Positions 18,505 through 27,673 of a DNA stretch of 64,000 nucleotides are shown here, in pieces (position 1 is the first letter of the stretch; each line of letters begins with the position of its first letter). This DNA is from Candidatus Sulfopaludibacter sp. SbA3 (GTDB lineage: Bacteria; Acidobacteriota; Terriglobia; Bryobacterales; Bryobacteraceae): contig CAMDCN010000020.1 of assembly GCA_945890485.1 (NCBI GenBank), positions 85,982 through 149,981 of the forward strand, in the 5' to 3' direction. The notes beneath the pieces were generated by a model. That model did not search any database, was not told the DNA's origin, and was given only the letters and a program-made list of their open reading frames with translations. The translations under genes were made by a program, and so were the position numbers.

Positions 18505-19271
18505 TTGAGGCGAGGCCGCGGAACTCGACAGCCCCTCTCGTGCAGAGCATTGTGCTGCATGCGCTGGTGATTGGCGTGGCTATCGGCTACGGGCTGCTGC
18601 CGAGCTTGAAGCGCGAGGAGTGGGGCGATCCGAATGCGCTGCCGGGCGGTGGGTTTGCGATCACTCCGGTCAGCAAGATTCCGTTGATGGTGCGGCAGTC
18701 GCGTCCGAATCCGGTGGCGGCCGAGACCGAATCGGAAGTGAAGCAAAAGGAACCGGAGCCGGTGAAGACGGAGCCGAAGGAAGATCCGAAGGCCATCGCG
18801 TTGAAAACGGAGCGGGAGAAACGGCGGGTCTCCGATGTCGCGGCCGAGCAGAGCCGGTACAGGCCGAAGGAGCCGGATCGGACGAACGAGTTGAAGACCA
18901 CCGTCGGCCGGACGATGACGAACCCGATGTTTGGCGTGCCAGGGGCCGGTGGTGTGGGCATCGGCACAGGGACCCCGCTCGGGTCCCGCTTTGGGGCCTA
19001 CGCAGACTTGATTAAACGCCGCATCGCCGAGAAATGGCGGACGAACGATATTGACCCGAACATCCGCACGGCAAATCTTGTCTCGGTCACCTTCGACATT
19101 TTGCGGGACGGCAGCGTCCGTAACATCAGGGTGTCGCAACGCAGCGGCATCATGCCACTCGACTACTCGGCGCAACGGGCGGTGCAGGAAGCCTCCCCTT
19201 TCCCCCCGTTGCCCCGGGAATTTGAGCGGGATTCAGCGAACGTAGAATTTCAATTTCAACTACAGCGATGA
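18501..19271 (+). CDS. tolA: TolA/TonB-like energy transducer of the Tol-Pal system
   Basis: A 256-residue protein starting at the ATGA junction with tolR. One N-terminal transmembrane helix (LVQSIVLHALVIGVAIGYGL) is followed by a charged, Pro/Glu/Lys-rich linker (about 70-130). The C-terminal domain (about 165-256) is TonB/TolA-like: RFGAYADLIKRRIAEKWRTN, VTFDILRDGSVRNIRVSQRS and DYSAQRAVQEASPFPPLP. The linker is much shorter than the long helical stalk of E. coli TolA. The call as TolA rests on operon position as well as the domain. Confidence 0.85.
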   Translation: MIEARPRNSTAPLVQSIVLHALVIGVAIGYGLLPSLKREEWGDPNALPGGGFAITPVSKIPLMVRQSRPNPVAAETESEVKQKEPEPVKTEPKEDPKAIALKTEREKRRVSDVAAEQSRYRPKEPDRTNELKTTVGRTMTNPMFGVPGAGGVGIGTGTPLGSRFGAYADLIKRRIAEKWRTNDIDPNIRTANLVSVTFDILRDGSVRNIRVSQRSGIMPLDYSAQRAVQEASPFPPLPREFERDSANVEFQFQLQR

Positions 19272-20623
19272 AGAACTTTATTCTCCCTTGTCTCTTGGCC
19301 TTGGCCGCGTCGGTTGGATATGGGCAGCAGGGCGCCGATATCCTGGGCCGAATCGTCGGCGGCCAGAAAGCGGTGATTGCCATCCCGGATTTTCGGGGCG
19401 CTGGCCGAGCGGCCAATTTTGCCGGCGTTTTCAACGAGACGCTGTTTCGGGATATTGAGCAGGCGGGCGTCTTCAAGATGGCCCCGAAAAGCATGTTCCC
19501 GTTGAACGTCCCGCAGCGCCCCGAAGAGTTCCGCAAGCCCTTGCAGTACGACCCGAACAACCGGACCCGGGCGCCGTGGCTGCTCGATTGGAGTGAGCCG
19601 CCGGTGAGCAGCGATTTCCTTGCGTTCGGCTACACGGCGGAGCAAGACAACCAGATGGTACTATTTGGGTGGTTGTTCAATGTCCGGCAGCCCGAAGTTT
19701 CCGGAGCCCAAGTGATCGGAAAGATTTACCACGGGTCGTTGGATGAGGAAGGCGCGCGGAAGGTAGCGCACGAGTTCGCCACCGACATTTTGCGGCAGTT
19801 TGGCGTCGAGAGTCTGGCGGGGTCGAAGATCTATTTTGTGTCGAACCGGTCTGGATCGAAGGAGATCTGGGTGATGGACTACGACGGGTCGAATCAAAAA
19901 CAGTTCACTTTTTACAAGAATTTGATCACAATGCCGAACGTTTCGCCGGATGGGACTCGATTGGCCTTCACCAGTTTCGCTGGGGGCGGACCGCAGATCG
20001 TTGTCCACTCTTTGGAGACCGGGCGAAAGATTCCGTTCTACAACCAGCGAGCCTCGATGAACGCGACTGCGGCGTTTACACCGGATGGAAAGCAGATCAT
20101 CTACGCCTCGACCGCAAGCGGTTGGGCCCAGTTGTACCGGGCCAACGCCGATGGCAGCAAGCTGGAACGGCTGACGAACACCCGGTCGATTGAGGTGGAG
20201 CCCAAGATCAACCCCAAGACAGGAAATGAGATATTGTTTGTTTCGGGTCGCGGTGGACCCCAACAAGTATATAAAATGAATATCGATGGTACAGACGTTA
20301 CGCGTCTGACCACCGGGGAAGGAGAAGCTTCCAACCCTTCCTGGAATCCGCAGGGGTCACACATGGCCTTTGCCTGGACCAGGGGCTACTCACCCGGCAA
20401 TTGGAATATCTTCATAATGGATGTAGCGACGAGAGAATACGTGCAGCTCACGCAAGGCGCAGGCCGGAACGAAAATCCGACCTGGGCGCCCGACGGGCGG
20501 CATATCGTTTTTTCGTCCAACCGCGGCGGCTCGATGCAAATCTGGTCGATGCTCGCTGATGGCACGCAACTTCGGCAGTTAACTTCTGCCGGGGTGAATG
20601 AAAAGCCGGTGTGGACTAAATAA
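19268..20623 (+). CDS. tolB: Tol-Pal system beta-propeller protein TolB
   Basis: A 451-residue periplasmic protein beginning at an ATGA overlap with tolA. A signal peptide (MKNFILPCLLALAASVGYGQ) precedes the N-terminal alpha/beta domain, which has VIAIPDFRGAGRAANFAGVF. The beta-propeller follows, built of repeats such as SPDGTRLAFTSFAGGGPQIV, TPDGKQIIYASTASGWAQLY and APDGRHIVFSSNRGGSMQIW. TolB binds Pal and is released under control of TolA. Confidence 0.96.
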   Translation: MKNFILPCLLALAASVGYGQQGADILGRIVGGQKAVIAIPDFRGAGRAANFAGVFNETLFRDIEQAGVFKMAPKSMFPLNVPQRPEEFRKPLQYDPNNRTRAPWLLDWSEPPVSSDFLAFGYTAEQDNQMVLFGWLFNVRQPEVSGAQVIGKIYHGSLDEEGARKVAHEFATDILRQFGVESLAGSKIYFVSNRSGSKEIWVMDYDGSNQKQFTFYKNLITMPNVSPDGTRLAFTSFAGGGPQIVVHSLETGRKIPFYNQRASMNATAAFTPDGKQIIYASTASGWAQLYRANADGSKLERLTNTRSIEVEPKINPKTGNEILFVSGRGGPQQVYKMNIDGTDVTRLTTGEGEASNPSWNPQGSHMAFAWTRGYSPGNWNIFIMDVATREYVQLTQGAGRNENPTWAPDGRHIVFSSNRGGSMQIWSMLADGTQLRQLTSAGVNEKPVWTK

Positions 20624-20694
20624 TCCGGCGCTCGAGATTTCGCAGTTTTAAAACAGAACCGCATTGCAGCAGAACTGAGGAGGCAAATTTTAGG

Positions 20695-21471
20695 ATGAAC
20701 ACCAGACGCGCCAGTGTATTAGCACTCGCACTCACTCTTTCGTTTTTCGCGGCCGGCTGTCGAAAGAAGGTGGGCGTTCCACCTCCTCCGGCAGTCGCAG
20801 CCGCGCCGGTCGCACCGAAGCCCGTTGTGCAGAAGCCGATGATCGCATTCTTCACGGCAGAACCTTCCACCATTGAGCGGGGCCAGGCCTCGGTTCTGAA
20901 GTGGGACGTGAAGGGTGCAGACTCTGTGTCGATTAACCAAGGCCTCGGCACGGTTTCGGCATCCGGGAATCGCAGCGTATTCCCCTCGTCGACGACCAGC
21001 TATACGTTGACGGCGACGAATGCGGGCGGCTCCAGCACGGAATCGGTAACGGTAAATGTGACGGCTCCGGCCGCCGTAGCACCGCCGGTCACTCCCGCAC
21101 CTTCGGATGACTTCGGCACGATGGTCTCGAAGCTGATTCAGGACATCTACTTCGACTACGACAAGAACGAGATCCGGGAAGACTCCCGTGCGATCTTGAC
21201 GAAGAATGCGGACGCGCTGAAGACCATCTTCGGCAAGTTCCCGAACAACACCTTGACGATTGAAGGCCATTGCGACGAACGGGGCTCCGCCGAGTACAAT
21301 CTCGGACTGGGCGACCGCCGCGCAACCGCAACCAAAGAGTTCTTGACGCAGCTGGGCGTATCCGCCGACCGGCTGCGGACGATCTCCTACGGTAAGGAAC
21401 GGCCGACTTGTACTGAGGGCAACGAGAGCTGCTGGTCGAAGAATCGCCGGTCGCACTTCGTAGCGCAGTAG
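20695..21471 (+). CDS. pal: peptidoglycan-associated lipoprotein Pal with an extra Ig-like domain
   Basis: A 258-residue outer-membrane lipoprotein. The lipobox FAAGC puts the lipidated Cys at 22. A Pro/Ala linker leads to an Ig-like or PKD-like beta domain (about 48-120, IERGQASVLKWDVKGADSVS to TNAGGSSTESVTVNVT) not present in E. coli Pal. The OmpA-like domain (about 140-258) has DIYFDYDKNEIREDSRAIL and the peptidoglycan-binding motif IEGHCDERGSAEYNLGLGDR. A GAGGAGG lies upstream of the ATG. The extra domain probably lengthens the reach to the wall. Confidence 0.94.
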   Translation: MNTRRASVLALALTLSFFAAGCRKKVGVPPPPAVAAAPVAPKPVVQKPMIAFFTAEPSTIERGQASVLKWDVKGADSVSINQGLGTVSASGNRSVFPSSTTSYTLTATNAGGSSTESVTVNVTAPAAVAPPVTPAPSDDFGTMVSKLIQDIYFDYDKNEIREDSRAILTKNADALKTIFGKFPNNTLTIEGHCDERGSAEYNLGLGDRRATATKEFLTQLGVSADRLRTISYGKERPTCTEGNESCWSKNRRSHFVAQ

Positions 21472-21493
21472 TCGTTTTTCAAACTCAATAGCC

Positions 21494-21524
21494 GGGGGCG
21501 GATGGCAGCATCCGTCCCCGTTTT
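21494..21524 (+). terminator. rho-independent terminator after pal
   Basis: An 11-bp stem (GGGGGCGGATG pairing with CATCCGTCCCC, one G-T wobble) with loop GCAG spans 21494-21519 and is followed by GTTTTCC. It starts 22 bp after the pal stop. It may end or attenuate transcription between pal and cpoB. Confidence 0.75.
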
Positions 21525-21542
21525 CCTATTCACGATCAAGTT

Positions 21543-22418
21543 ATGATACTTATCTCTCGTTTTGCCCTGCTCGGGCTGCTGGCTGTGCCCATGGTTTTTG
21601 GGCAAAAGAAAGAAATTCTGGAGATGCAGCGCGACATTCTGCAAATGCAGGATCAGGTGCGGTCGCTGCAGCGCTCCCAGGATGAGAAGATGGCCGCATT
21701 GCAGGTATTGCTGCAGCAGACGCTGGATGCGGCGAACAAAGCCAACACCGCGACTGCGGTGCTCGAAGCGAGCCTGCGGGACAAGTTGAAGGATCAGGAG
21801 AAGAACCTGGTAGTGCCCGTGGCTGGGCTCGGTTCCAAGGTGGACCAGTTGTCGAGTGATTTTTCGGGCGTTCGGGAGTCGGTCGCCGACCTGACCTCTC
21901 GTCTCGGGAAGCTGCAAAATCAGGTTTCCGATCTCAGTCAAGCGATCCGCACGCTGAGTTCGCCTCCCCCTCCGCCGCCGGGCGCAACCCCCACGGCTGG
22001 CGGTCCCCCTGCCGGTGTTTCTGCTGAGCAACTTTACAACGCGGCGATGCGGGACCGAACTTCCGGAAACGCCGATCTAGCGATCGCCCAGTATAAGGAT
22101 TACCTCCAATATTTCGGAAACTCCGATCTCGCGCCGAACGCGCAGTACTACATCGGGGAAATCGAATACCTACGGGGCGACTACACCGCGGCGCTCGCGG
22201 CTTTCGACAAGCTGCTCGAAGCGTACCCGGACAATTCGAAAACTTCCGATGCGTTGTTGCTGAAAGGCCGGGCGCTCGTGAAGAGCGGCTACAAGGCCGA
22301 GGCGCGGACCGAGTTCGATGCCCTGATCAAAAAGTTCCCGTCGCATGAGAACGCCGCGAAGGCGAGGATGGAGTTGCGGGCGCTTTCCACCGCGGCCCCG
22401 GCGCGCCGGAAGAAGTAA
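21543..22418 (+). CDS. cpoB: cell division coordinator CpoB (YbgF)
   Basis: A 291-residue periplasmic protein with a signal peptide (MILISRFALLGLLAVPMVFG). A trimerising coiled coil follows (about 22-140, with EILEMQRDILQMQDQVRSLQ). After a Pro-rich hinge come TPR repeats (about 165-285): YNAAMRDRTSGNADLAIAQY, NAQYYIGEIEYLRGDYTAAL and LLLKGRALVKSGYKAEARTE. CpoB links the Tol system to peptidoglycan synthesis at division. It comes after the pal terminator, so it may be expressed at a lower level. Confidence 0.93.
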   Translation: MILISRFALLGLLAVPMVFGQKKEILEMQRDILQMQDQVRSLQRSQDEKMAALQVLLQQTLDAANKANTATAVLEASLRDKLKDQEKNLVVPVAGLGSKVDQLSSDFSGVRESVADLTSRLGKLQNQVSDLSQAIRTLSSPPPPPPGATPTAGGPPAGVSAEQLYNAAMRDRTSGNADLAIAQYKDYLQYFGNSDLAPNAQYYIGEIEYLRGDYTAALAAFDKLLEAYPDNSKTSDALLLKGRALVKSGYKAEARTEFDALIKKFPSHENAAKARMELRALSTAAPARRKK

Positions 22419-22423
22419 CGATC

Positions 22424-23284
22424 ATGCGGCTCGGTCTCCTGTTCGTCGTATCGATGGTGGCCTGGGCGGGGGATTACCCCAAAACAATGGAAGCGTTTCC
22501 AGGCAAAACACCCCAAGTGGATGGAGTGTTGACGGCCGGAGAATGGGCTGACGCCGCGACGTTCGCCGGCGTGAAGGGTTGGATCTCAACCTTTTCGCCG
22601 GTGACGGATCCGAACGATCTCGCCGTAAAAGGCTACGTGAAGCACGATGGCAAGCGCCTGTACTTCGCCTTCGACGTGACGGACGATGTGCTGTACGGCA
22701 TCGATACGCCCCGTTGGCTGCCCGACAACAATCCCAAGGCACACGACCTGACGCGAGAGGGTTTCCCGTGGTTCGGGGATGAGATGGAGATTCTGATGAA
22801 CGCCACCAACAAGTGGAGTTCCCCGGAAGAGAATGCCGCCGGCAACGGGCAGAGCTGGCAGATGGTTTGTAACCTCACGAAGTCGCGGCTCGGTGGTGTT
22901 GGAACGGCCGGGTTGATGGAAGGCGAACCGCGGTCGAAACTGGAAGCCTGGACGACGTACCAGCGTTGGATCCAAACACACGCGATGGACTGTTCGGCGA
23001 AGGCGAAGCCGGGCGGCAAGGGGTACATCCTCGAGTGGGCCATTAGCTTTGACCCGTGTCTCGAAGTCGCGCCGGGTGAATTCTATTCGACCCGAATGGG
23101 CGACCGTCCGATGGGACTAAACATCGCGCTCGGTGACCTCGACCAGAAGAAACGCGGCGCGGGAAATTTCGGCAATTTTCATCATGAAGACTGGTGGACG
23201 GGCACGCCGAAGGGGCGGACCCGGCTTAAGGAATGGGGAACGATATGGATCCGAACATCGAGCAAGAAGCCCGGCCCGCGCTAG
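22424..23284 (+). CDS. secreted CBM9-like carbohydrate-binding protein
   Basis: A 286-residue protein starting 5 bp after cpoB, with signal peptide MRLGLLFVVSMVAWA. The opening pattern TPQVDGVLTAGEWADAATF, then KGYVKHDGKRLYFAFDVTDD and WFGDEMEILMNATNKW, matches the family-9-like carbohydrate-binding fold (sugar-binding DOMON relative). No hydrolase domain follows. Its 3' end overlaps the DeoC-like gene by about 40 bp, tying it to that gene. A glycan-binding role is inferred from the fold only. Confidence 0.65.
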   Translation: MRLGLLFVVSMVAWAGDYPKTMEAFPGKTPQVDGVLTAGEWADAATFAGVKGWISTFSPVTDPNDLAVKGYVKHDGKRLYFAFDVTDDVLYGIDTPRWLPDNNPKAHDLTREGFPWFGDEMEILMNATNKWSSPEENAAGNGQSWQMVCNLTKSRLGGVGTAGLMEGEPRSKLEAWTTYQRWIQTHAMDCSAKAKPGGKGYILEWAISFDPCLEVAPGEFYSTRMGDRPMGLNIALGDLDQKKRGAGNFGNFHHEDWWTGTPKGRTRLKEWGTIWIRTSSKKPGPR

Positions 23285-24006
23285 AGACCTACGAGGATCT
23301 CGCCCGGCTGGTGGAGCATTCGCTGACACGGCCGGACCTGTCCGAGGAAGAAGTGATTTCCGGGCTATGGCTGGCTAGAGAGTACCGGGTGGCGTCGGCC
23401 GTTGTGCGGCCGTGCGATGTCGACCTGGCGGTGCGGACGTTGGATGGCTCGGGCGTCGCGGTGGCGAGCGTGGCTGGCTTCCCGCATGGATCGTCGAACA
23501 CGGCGACCAAACTATACGAGGGCCGCGACCTGCTCCGCCGCGGAGCCAAGGAAATCGGGATCGTCGTGAACTTCGGCAAGATGATTTCGCGCCAGTTTCA
23601 GCACATCGAAACCGAAATTTTGCAGATGAGCGAAAGCTGCCATCAGGAAGGCGCGATCTGCAAAGTCGTGTTCGAGAATGGCTACCTGGCCGATGATTTG
23701 AAGGTGATCCTGTGCCGGATCTGTAAGCGCTGTGAAGTGGATTTCGCCGAGACCTCCACCTGTTTTGCGCCGACCGGCTACACGCTGCCGGATCTGGCGC
23801 TGATGAAGTCGATTTTGAAAGACCGCGTGAAGATGAAAGCCTCCGGCGGCGTCCGTACGCTCGACCGCGCCATCGAGGTATACAATGCAGGCTGCGACCG
23901 CTTTGGCTCCACCGCCACGGCCGTAATTTTGGAAGACTGGAAGAGAATCCTGGCCGAACGGGAAGCGGAGAAGAAACGCGCGGCGGCCCAGGCACAAGCC
24001 ACATGA
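23245..24006 (+). CDS. DeoC-like aldolase homologue lacking the Schiff-base lysine
   Basis: A 253-residue TIM-barrel protein clearly of the deoxyribose-phosphate aldolase family. It has EHSLTRPDLSEEEV, SVAGFPHGSSNTATK and the C-terminal KASGGVRTLDRAIEVYNAG. Two catalytic positions are changed. The usual ADEVDMV reads AKEIGIVV, so the catalytic Asp is Gly105. The usual FVKTSTGF reads FAETSTCF, so the Schiff-base Lys is Glu169. The second Lys (Lys198) is kept. The ATG at 23245 is preferred over 23233 because GGGGA lies five bases upstream of it. It overlaps the next amidohydrolase by ATGA. Standard aldolase activity is doubtful. Confidence 0.8.
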   Translation: MDPNIEQEARPALETYEDLARLVEHSLTRPDLSEEEVISGLWLAREYRVASAVVRPCDVDLAVRTLDGSGVAVASVAGFPHGSSNTATKLYEGRDLLRRGAKEIGIVVNFGKMISRQFQHIETEILQMSESCHQEGAICKVVFENGYLADDLKVILCRICKRCEVDFAETSTCFAPTGYTLPDLALMKSILKDRVKMKASGGVRTLDRAIEVYNAGCDRFGSTATAVILEDWKRILAEREAEKKRAAAQAQAT

Positions 24007-24833
24007 CGATTATCGATACGCACCACCATTTCTGGAAGTATTCCACGGCCGAATACGGCTGGATCAGCGACGAGATGAAGACGATCCGTCGCGATTTTCT
24101 GCCCGCGGATCTAAAGAAGACGCTGGACGATGCCGGCGTGTCGGGCGCGGTTTCCGTGCAGGCGCGGACGACCGTCGAAGAGAGTGATTGGCTCCTTTCG
24201 ATGGCCGAGAAACACGACTTCCTGCGCGGCGTGGTGGGCTGGGTGCCGCTGACGGAAAGCGACGTCGAGAAGCATCTGGAACGTCTGGCCCAGCACAAGA
24301 AATTCAAGGGTGTGCGCCATGTCATCCAGGGCGAGCCGGACGACAACTATATTCTGCGGCCTGACTTCAACGCCGGGGTGAAGAAGCTACTCAAGTACAA
24401 GCTGCGCTACGACATCTTGATCTTCGAGAAGCACTTGAAGCCGTCCATCCGCTTCGTCGATCAGCATCCGAATCAGATGTTCATTCTCGATCACGTCGCC
24501 AAGCCGAAGATCAAAGAACGGATTCTTTCGCCGTGGCGCGAAGATATGATCGAACTCGGCAAGCGGCCGAACGTCTACTGCAAGCTCTCCGGCATGATCA
24601 CGGAAGCCGATTGGAAGAAGTGGAGTTCGGCCGATCTGGCGCCGTATCTCGATACCGCGCTGCAGGCGTTCGGCCCGAAGCGGCTGATGTTCGGCTCCGA
24701 CTGGCCCGTGATGCTGGTGGCCGGGCAGTACAAGCCGTGGGTGGAACTCATTAAGCAGACGATCAAGCGTTACTCGGTAGCGGAGCAGGAACAGATTCTG
24801 TCGAAGAATGCGATCGCGGCTTACGGGCTATAG
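24003..24833 (+). CDS. amidohydrolase-2 family hydrolase (lactonase-like)
   Basis: A 276-residue cytoplasmic TIM-barrel hydrolase. It starts MTIIDTHHHFWKYST, with the metal-binding HxH at positions 7-9. FVDQHPNQMFILDHVAKPKI and LMFGSDWPVMLVAGQY supply the later His and Asp ligands. Relatives include L-fuconolactone and 2-pyrone-4,6-dicarboxylate hydrolases, so a sugar-lactone substrate is plausible. It overlaps the DeoC-like gene (ATGA), and the two probably act in one pathway. It ends convergent with the aminotransferase gene, overlapping by 6 bp. Confidence 0.85.
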   Translation: MTIIDTHHHFWKYSTAEYGWISDEMKTIRRDFLPADLKKTLDDAGVSGAVSVQARTTVEESDWLLSMAEKHDFLRGVVGWVPLTESDVEKHLERLAQHKKFKGVRHVIQGEPDDNYILRPDFNAGVKKLLKYKLRYDILIFEKHLKPSIRFVDQHPNQMFILDHVAKPKIKERILSPWREDMIELGKRPNVYCKLSGMITEADWKKWSSADLAPYLDTALQAFGPKRLMFGSDWPVMLVAGQYKPWVELIKQTIKRYSVAEQEQILSKNAIAAYGL

Positions 24834-25919
24834 CGCTTCGAGCAGGCGGTCGATGTCGTTCTCGTCGTTGTAGAAATGCGGCGAGAGGCGCAGCCGGCCG
24901 CACCGGGCTGACGTGAGAATATTGCGCTCGGATTTGAGACGCCGGGAGAGCTCCCCGGCGTCCTGACCGGCGAAGTGGACGCTCGTAATCGGTGTCGGGC
25001 CTGTCGTGGGGAACTCGTCGCTGTATATCGTCACCCCATCGACCTGCCGCAGCGCGGAGCGAAGCGTTTCGTTCAGGCCGAGGACGTAGCGTTCGACGTT
25101 CTCCGGGCCGAGTTCAAAAAACGTATCGACGGCGGCTTCGAGAGCGTACAAGCTGGGGAAATCGACCATGCCGCCTTCGTACTTTTCGGCCGCCTCGGCG
25201 AAGACCGGCGCGGCGGCGTGGAGGTTGTTCACGTTGCGCCAATCGAAATGGCTACGCCACCCGATCACCTGCGGCGCAAGCTGGGTACGCAGGGCGGGGG
25301 AGACGGCGTAGAAGGCCGCGCCATTGGGAGCGAGCATCCACTTGTACGCATTCACCGCGAGAAAGTCCGGACGCACCCCGGCCCAATCGAACGTCAGCGC
25401 GCCCAGGCACTGCGTGGCATCAACATAAAGTAAAGCATTGCGCCGGTCGAGGGTTTCGAGGCGCGGCCGGAAGCCGGTGGAGTAGCTCACCTGGCTCGCG
25501 ACAATGAGCCGCGTTCGGGGAGTGATCTGCTCCTGCAGTCTTTCCCACGGCGCTTCGATGAACTTCACGCCACGGTCAGCGAGCAGGGCGGGGAAGTAAA
25601 GCTGATTCGGGAACTCGTTTTCGAGCGTGACGATCTCGTCACCTGGCGCCCACGAGAGTCCATTGAGCAGGAGCGAGAGCGGCGTGGCCGCGTTCGGCGC
25701 GAATGCAATATCGTCCGCTTGTGCGCCAACAAGGCGCCCCAGTTTGGCGCGCAGCCGGTCGAGATCGTCGAACCAGGAAAGAAAGTCACCGCAGGCGAAC
25801 TCGTCGCGGCGATCGAGGTGGCCGACCATGGCCGCGCGCCCCCGGAGGGACACGAGGCCATAGGTAGCCGTGTTCAGGTAGGTGAACCGCGCGAGGGCCG
25901 GATATTGATCGCGCAGCAC
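24828..25919 (-). CDS. class V aminotransferase-fold PLP enzyme
   Basis: A 363-residue PLP-dependent enzyme of the cysteine desulfurase/kynureninase-like fold. It starts at GTG 3 bp after the proS stop. Asp167 (LLYVDATQCLGA) is the expected partner of the pyridine nitrogen and Lys193 (LAVNAYKWMLAPNG) the PLP lysine. FAPNAATPLSLLLNGLSW is the phosphate-binding region. There is no active-site Cys loop of the IscS type in the C-terminal part, so a desulfurase role is not supported. Exact substrate unknown. Confidence 0.85.
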   Translation of the reverse strand: MLRDQYPALARFTYLNTATYGLVSLRGRAAMVGHLDRRDEFACGDFLSWFDDLDRLRAKLGRLVGAQADDIAFAPNAATPLSLLLNGLSWAPGDEIVTLENEFPNQLYFPALLADRGVKFIEAPWERLQEQITPRTRLIVASQVSYSTGFRPRLETLDRRNALLYVDATQCLGALTFDWAGVRPDFLAVNAYKWMLAPNGAAFYAVSPALRTQLAPQVIGWRSHFDWRNVNNLHAAAPVFAEAAEKYEGGMVDFPSLYALEAAVDTFFELGPENVERYVLGLNETLRSALRQVDGVTIYSDEFPTTGPTPITSVHFAGQDAGELSRRLKSERNILTSARCGRLRLSPHFYNDENDIDRLLEAL

Positions 25920-25922
25920 CAG

Positions 25923-27626
25923 TTAGCCTCGCAGTAGTTTGGCGATATGGGCGGCGGCGCCGGAAACGGCCACCTCTTCGGCTGACTTCGTCCGCCGCGT
26001 CACCACTTCGACAATGCCCTCCGGCAGCTTCTTGCCGATCGTGATGCGATAGGGGATACCAATGAGTTCGGCGTCTTTGAACTTCACGCCGGGGCGCTCA
26101 TTGCGGTCGTCGAGCAGGGCGTCGATGCCCAGCGCTTTGCACTCTTTGTAGAGCTGCTCGGCGGCTTCCTTTTGCGCGGCGTCGGCATAATAAACCGGGG
26201 TGATGACCACCTGGAACGGCGCGATCGTGGCCGGCATGGACATGCCGCTCTCATCGTTGTACAGCTCGATGGCGGCGCACAGGATCCGCTCGACGCCGAT
26301 GCCGTAGCTGCCCATGATCACGGTGACTTCTTTGCCGTCCTGGTCTAGCACCTTCAGGCCCATCGATTCTGAGTACTTGTAGCCGAGCTTGAAGATGTGG
26401 CCAATTTCAACCGTCTTCACGATCTTCAGCGGGGCGCCGGATCCGACGTGGGTATCGCCTTCAGCCACTTGGCGCAGATCGTGGGTTACAGCCGTGAAGT
26501 CTTCGCCGGGGGTGACGTTCCGCAGATGGTAGTCATCTTTATTCGCGCCGGTGATTAAGTTCTTGCGTCCGGCCAGAGCCGAATCGAGCAGGATGGGCAT
26601 CGACTTCACGCCCACCGGGCCGAGCGAACCGGGGGCGGCGCCGAACCAGTCCTGAATCTCAGCGGGATGGGCCGGGCGAAGATCAGAAGCGCCGGTGGCG
26701 GAGCTGAGCTTGGCTTCGTTCAGTTGATGGTCGCCGCGGAGCAGGCACAGGAACGGCTTGCCGTCGCAGACATAGACGACGGACTTCATCAGGTTCGTGG
26801 CGGGGACGCCGGTGAAGGTGACGAGTTGGTCGATGGTCTTTTGGCCAGGGGTGTGGAACTCTTCGGGCGCGAGGTCGCCCTCGACGTCGGGCGCGGCCGG
26901 AGGAACCGGGTTCGAAACCGCCTTTTCGAGGTTGGCCGCATAACCGGCTGACTCGCAGACCGCCACGAAGTCTTCGCCGGCGGCCGATTCCACCATGAAT
27001 TCGTGGGACTGGCTACCGCCCATCGCGCCGGAGTGCGCTTCGACGGCCAGGAACTTCAGGCCGCAGCGTTCAAAGATCTTGTAGTAAGCCGCGCGGTGCT
27101 TTTCATAGGAGACATCGAGGCCGGCCGGCAGCAGGTCGAAGGAGTAGCTGTCCTTCATAATGAACTGCCGGACGCGGAGCAGGCCGGACTTGGGGCGGGG
27201 CTCGTCGCGGAACTTGGTCTGGATCTGGTACCAGATTTGGGGGAGCTGTTTATAGCTCCGCACCTCGCCGCGGGCGAGCGCGGTCATCACCTCTTCGTGC
27301 GTCATGCCGAGGCAGAGGTCGCGGCCGAAGCGGTCTTTGAGGCGGAACATATTGTCGCCCATGACGTCCCAGCGCCCGGACTCCTTCCAGACCTCGGCCG
27401 GGTTCAGCGCGGGGAGAAGCATCTCCTGGGCGCCGATGGCATCCATCTCTTCACGGATAATCTGCTGGATCTTCAACAGGCTGCGCTGGGCCAGCGGCAG
27501 ATAGTTGTAGATTCCTGCCGCAAGCTGGCGAACATAGCCGGCGCGGAGCAGAAGTTGATGGCTGACCACCTCGGCCTCGGCGGGGGTTTCCCGCAGAGTA
27601 GGGACGTACAATTGGCTCCAAAACAT
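25923..27626 (-). CDS. proS: prolyl-tRNA synthetase, bacterial type with editing domain
   Basis: A 567-residue class II synthetase charging tRNA-Pro. The start [20 protein letters not shown] is typical. Motif 2 region ([21 protein letters not shown]) and motif 3 ([20 protein letters not shown]) are clear. The YbaK-like editing insertion lies between them (about 235-380, with [15 protein letters not shown] and [12 protein letters not shown]). The anticodon-binding domain ends the protein ([20 protein letters not shown]). Confidence 0.97.
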   Translation of the reverse strand: MFWSQLYVPTLRETPAEAEVVSHQLLLRAGYVRQLAAGIYNYLPLAQRSLLKIQQIIREEMDAIGAQEMLLPALNPAEVWKESGRWDVMGDNMFRLKDRFGRDLCLGMTHEEVMTALARGEVRSYKQLPQIWYQIQTKFRDEPRPKSGLLRVRQFIMKDSYSFDLLPAGLDVSYEKHRAAYYKIFERCGLKFLAVEAHSGAMGGSQSHEFMVESAAGEDFVAVCESAGYAANLEKAVSNPVPPAAPDVEGDLAPEEFHTPGQKTIDQLVTFTGVPATNLMKSVVYVCDGKPFLCLLRGDHQLNEAKLSSATGASDLRPAHPAEIQDWFGAAPGSLGPVGVKSMPILLDSALAGRKNLITGANKDDYHLRNVTPGEDFTAVTHDLRQVAEGDTHVGSGAPLKIVKTVEIGHIFKLGYKYSESMGLKVLDQDGKEVTVIMGSYGIGVERILCAAIELYNDESGMSMPATIAPFQVVITPVYYADAAQKEAAEQLYKECKALGIDALLDDRNERPGVKFKDAELIGIPYRITIGKKLPEGIVEVVTRRTKSAEEVAVSGAAAHIAKLLRG

Positions 27627-27639
27627 AGAGAATTCACCG

Positions 27640-27667
27640 ATTTTAGCATGGTAGACTAAAGGTTTAA
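27640..27667 (-). promoter_or_regulatory. possible promoter of proS
   Basis: Read on the minus strand, TTAAAC (27667-27662) and TAAAAT (27645-27640) are 16 bp apart. The start of proS follows 14 bases after the -10 box. The -10 fits well (five of six), the -35 weakly (three of six). The implied transcript has a very short leader. Confidence 0.35.
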
Positions 27668-27673
27668 GCGGTT

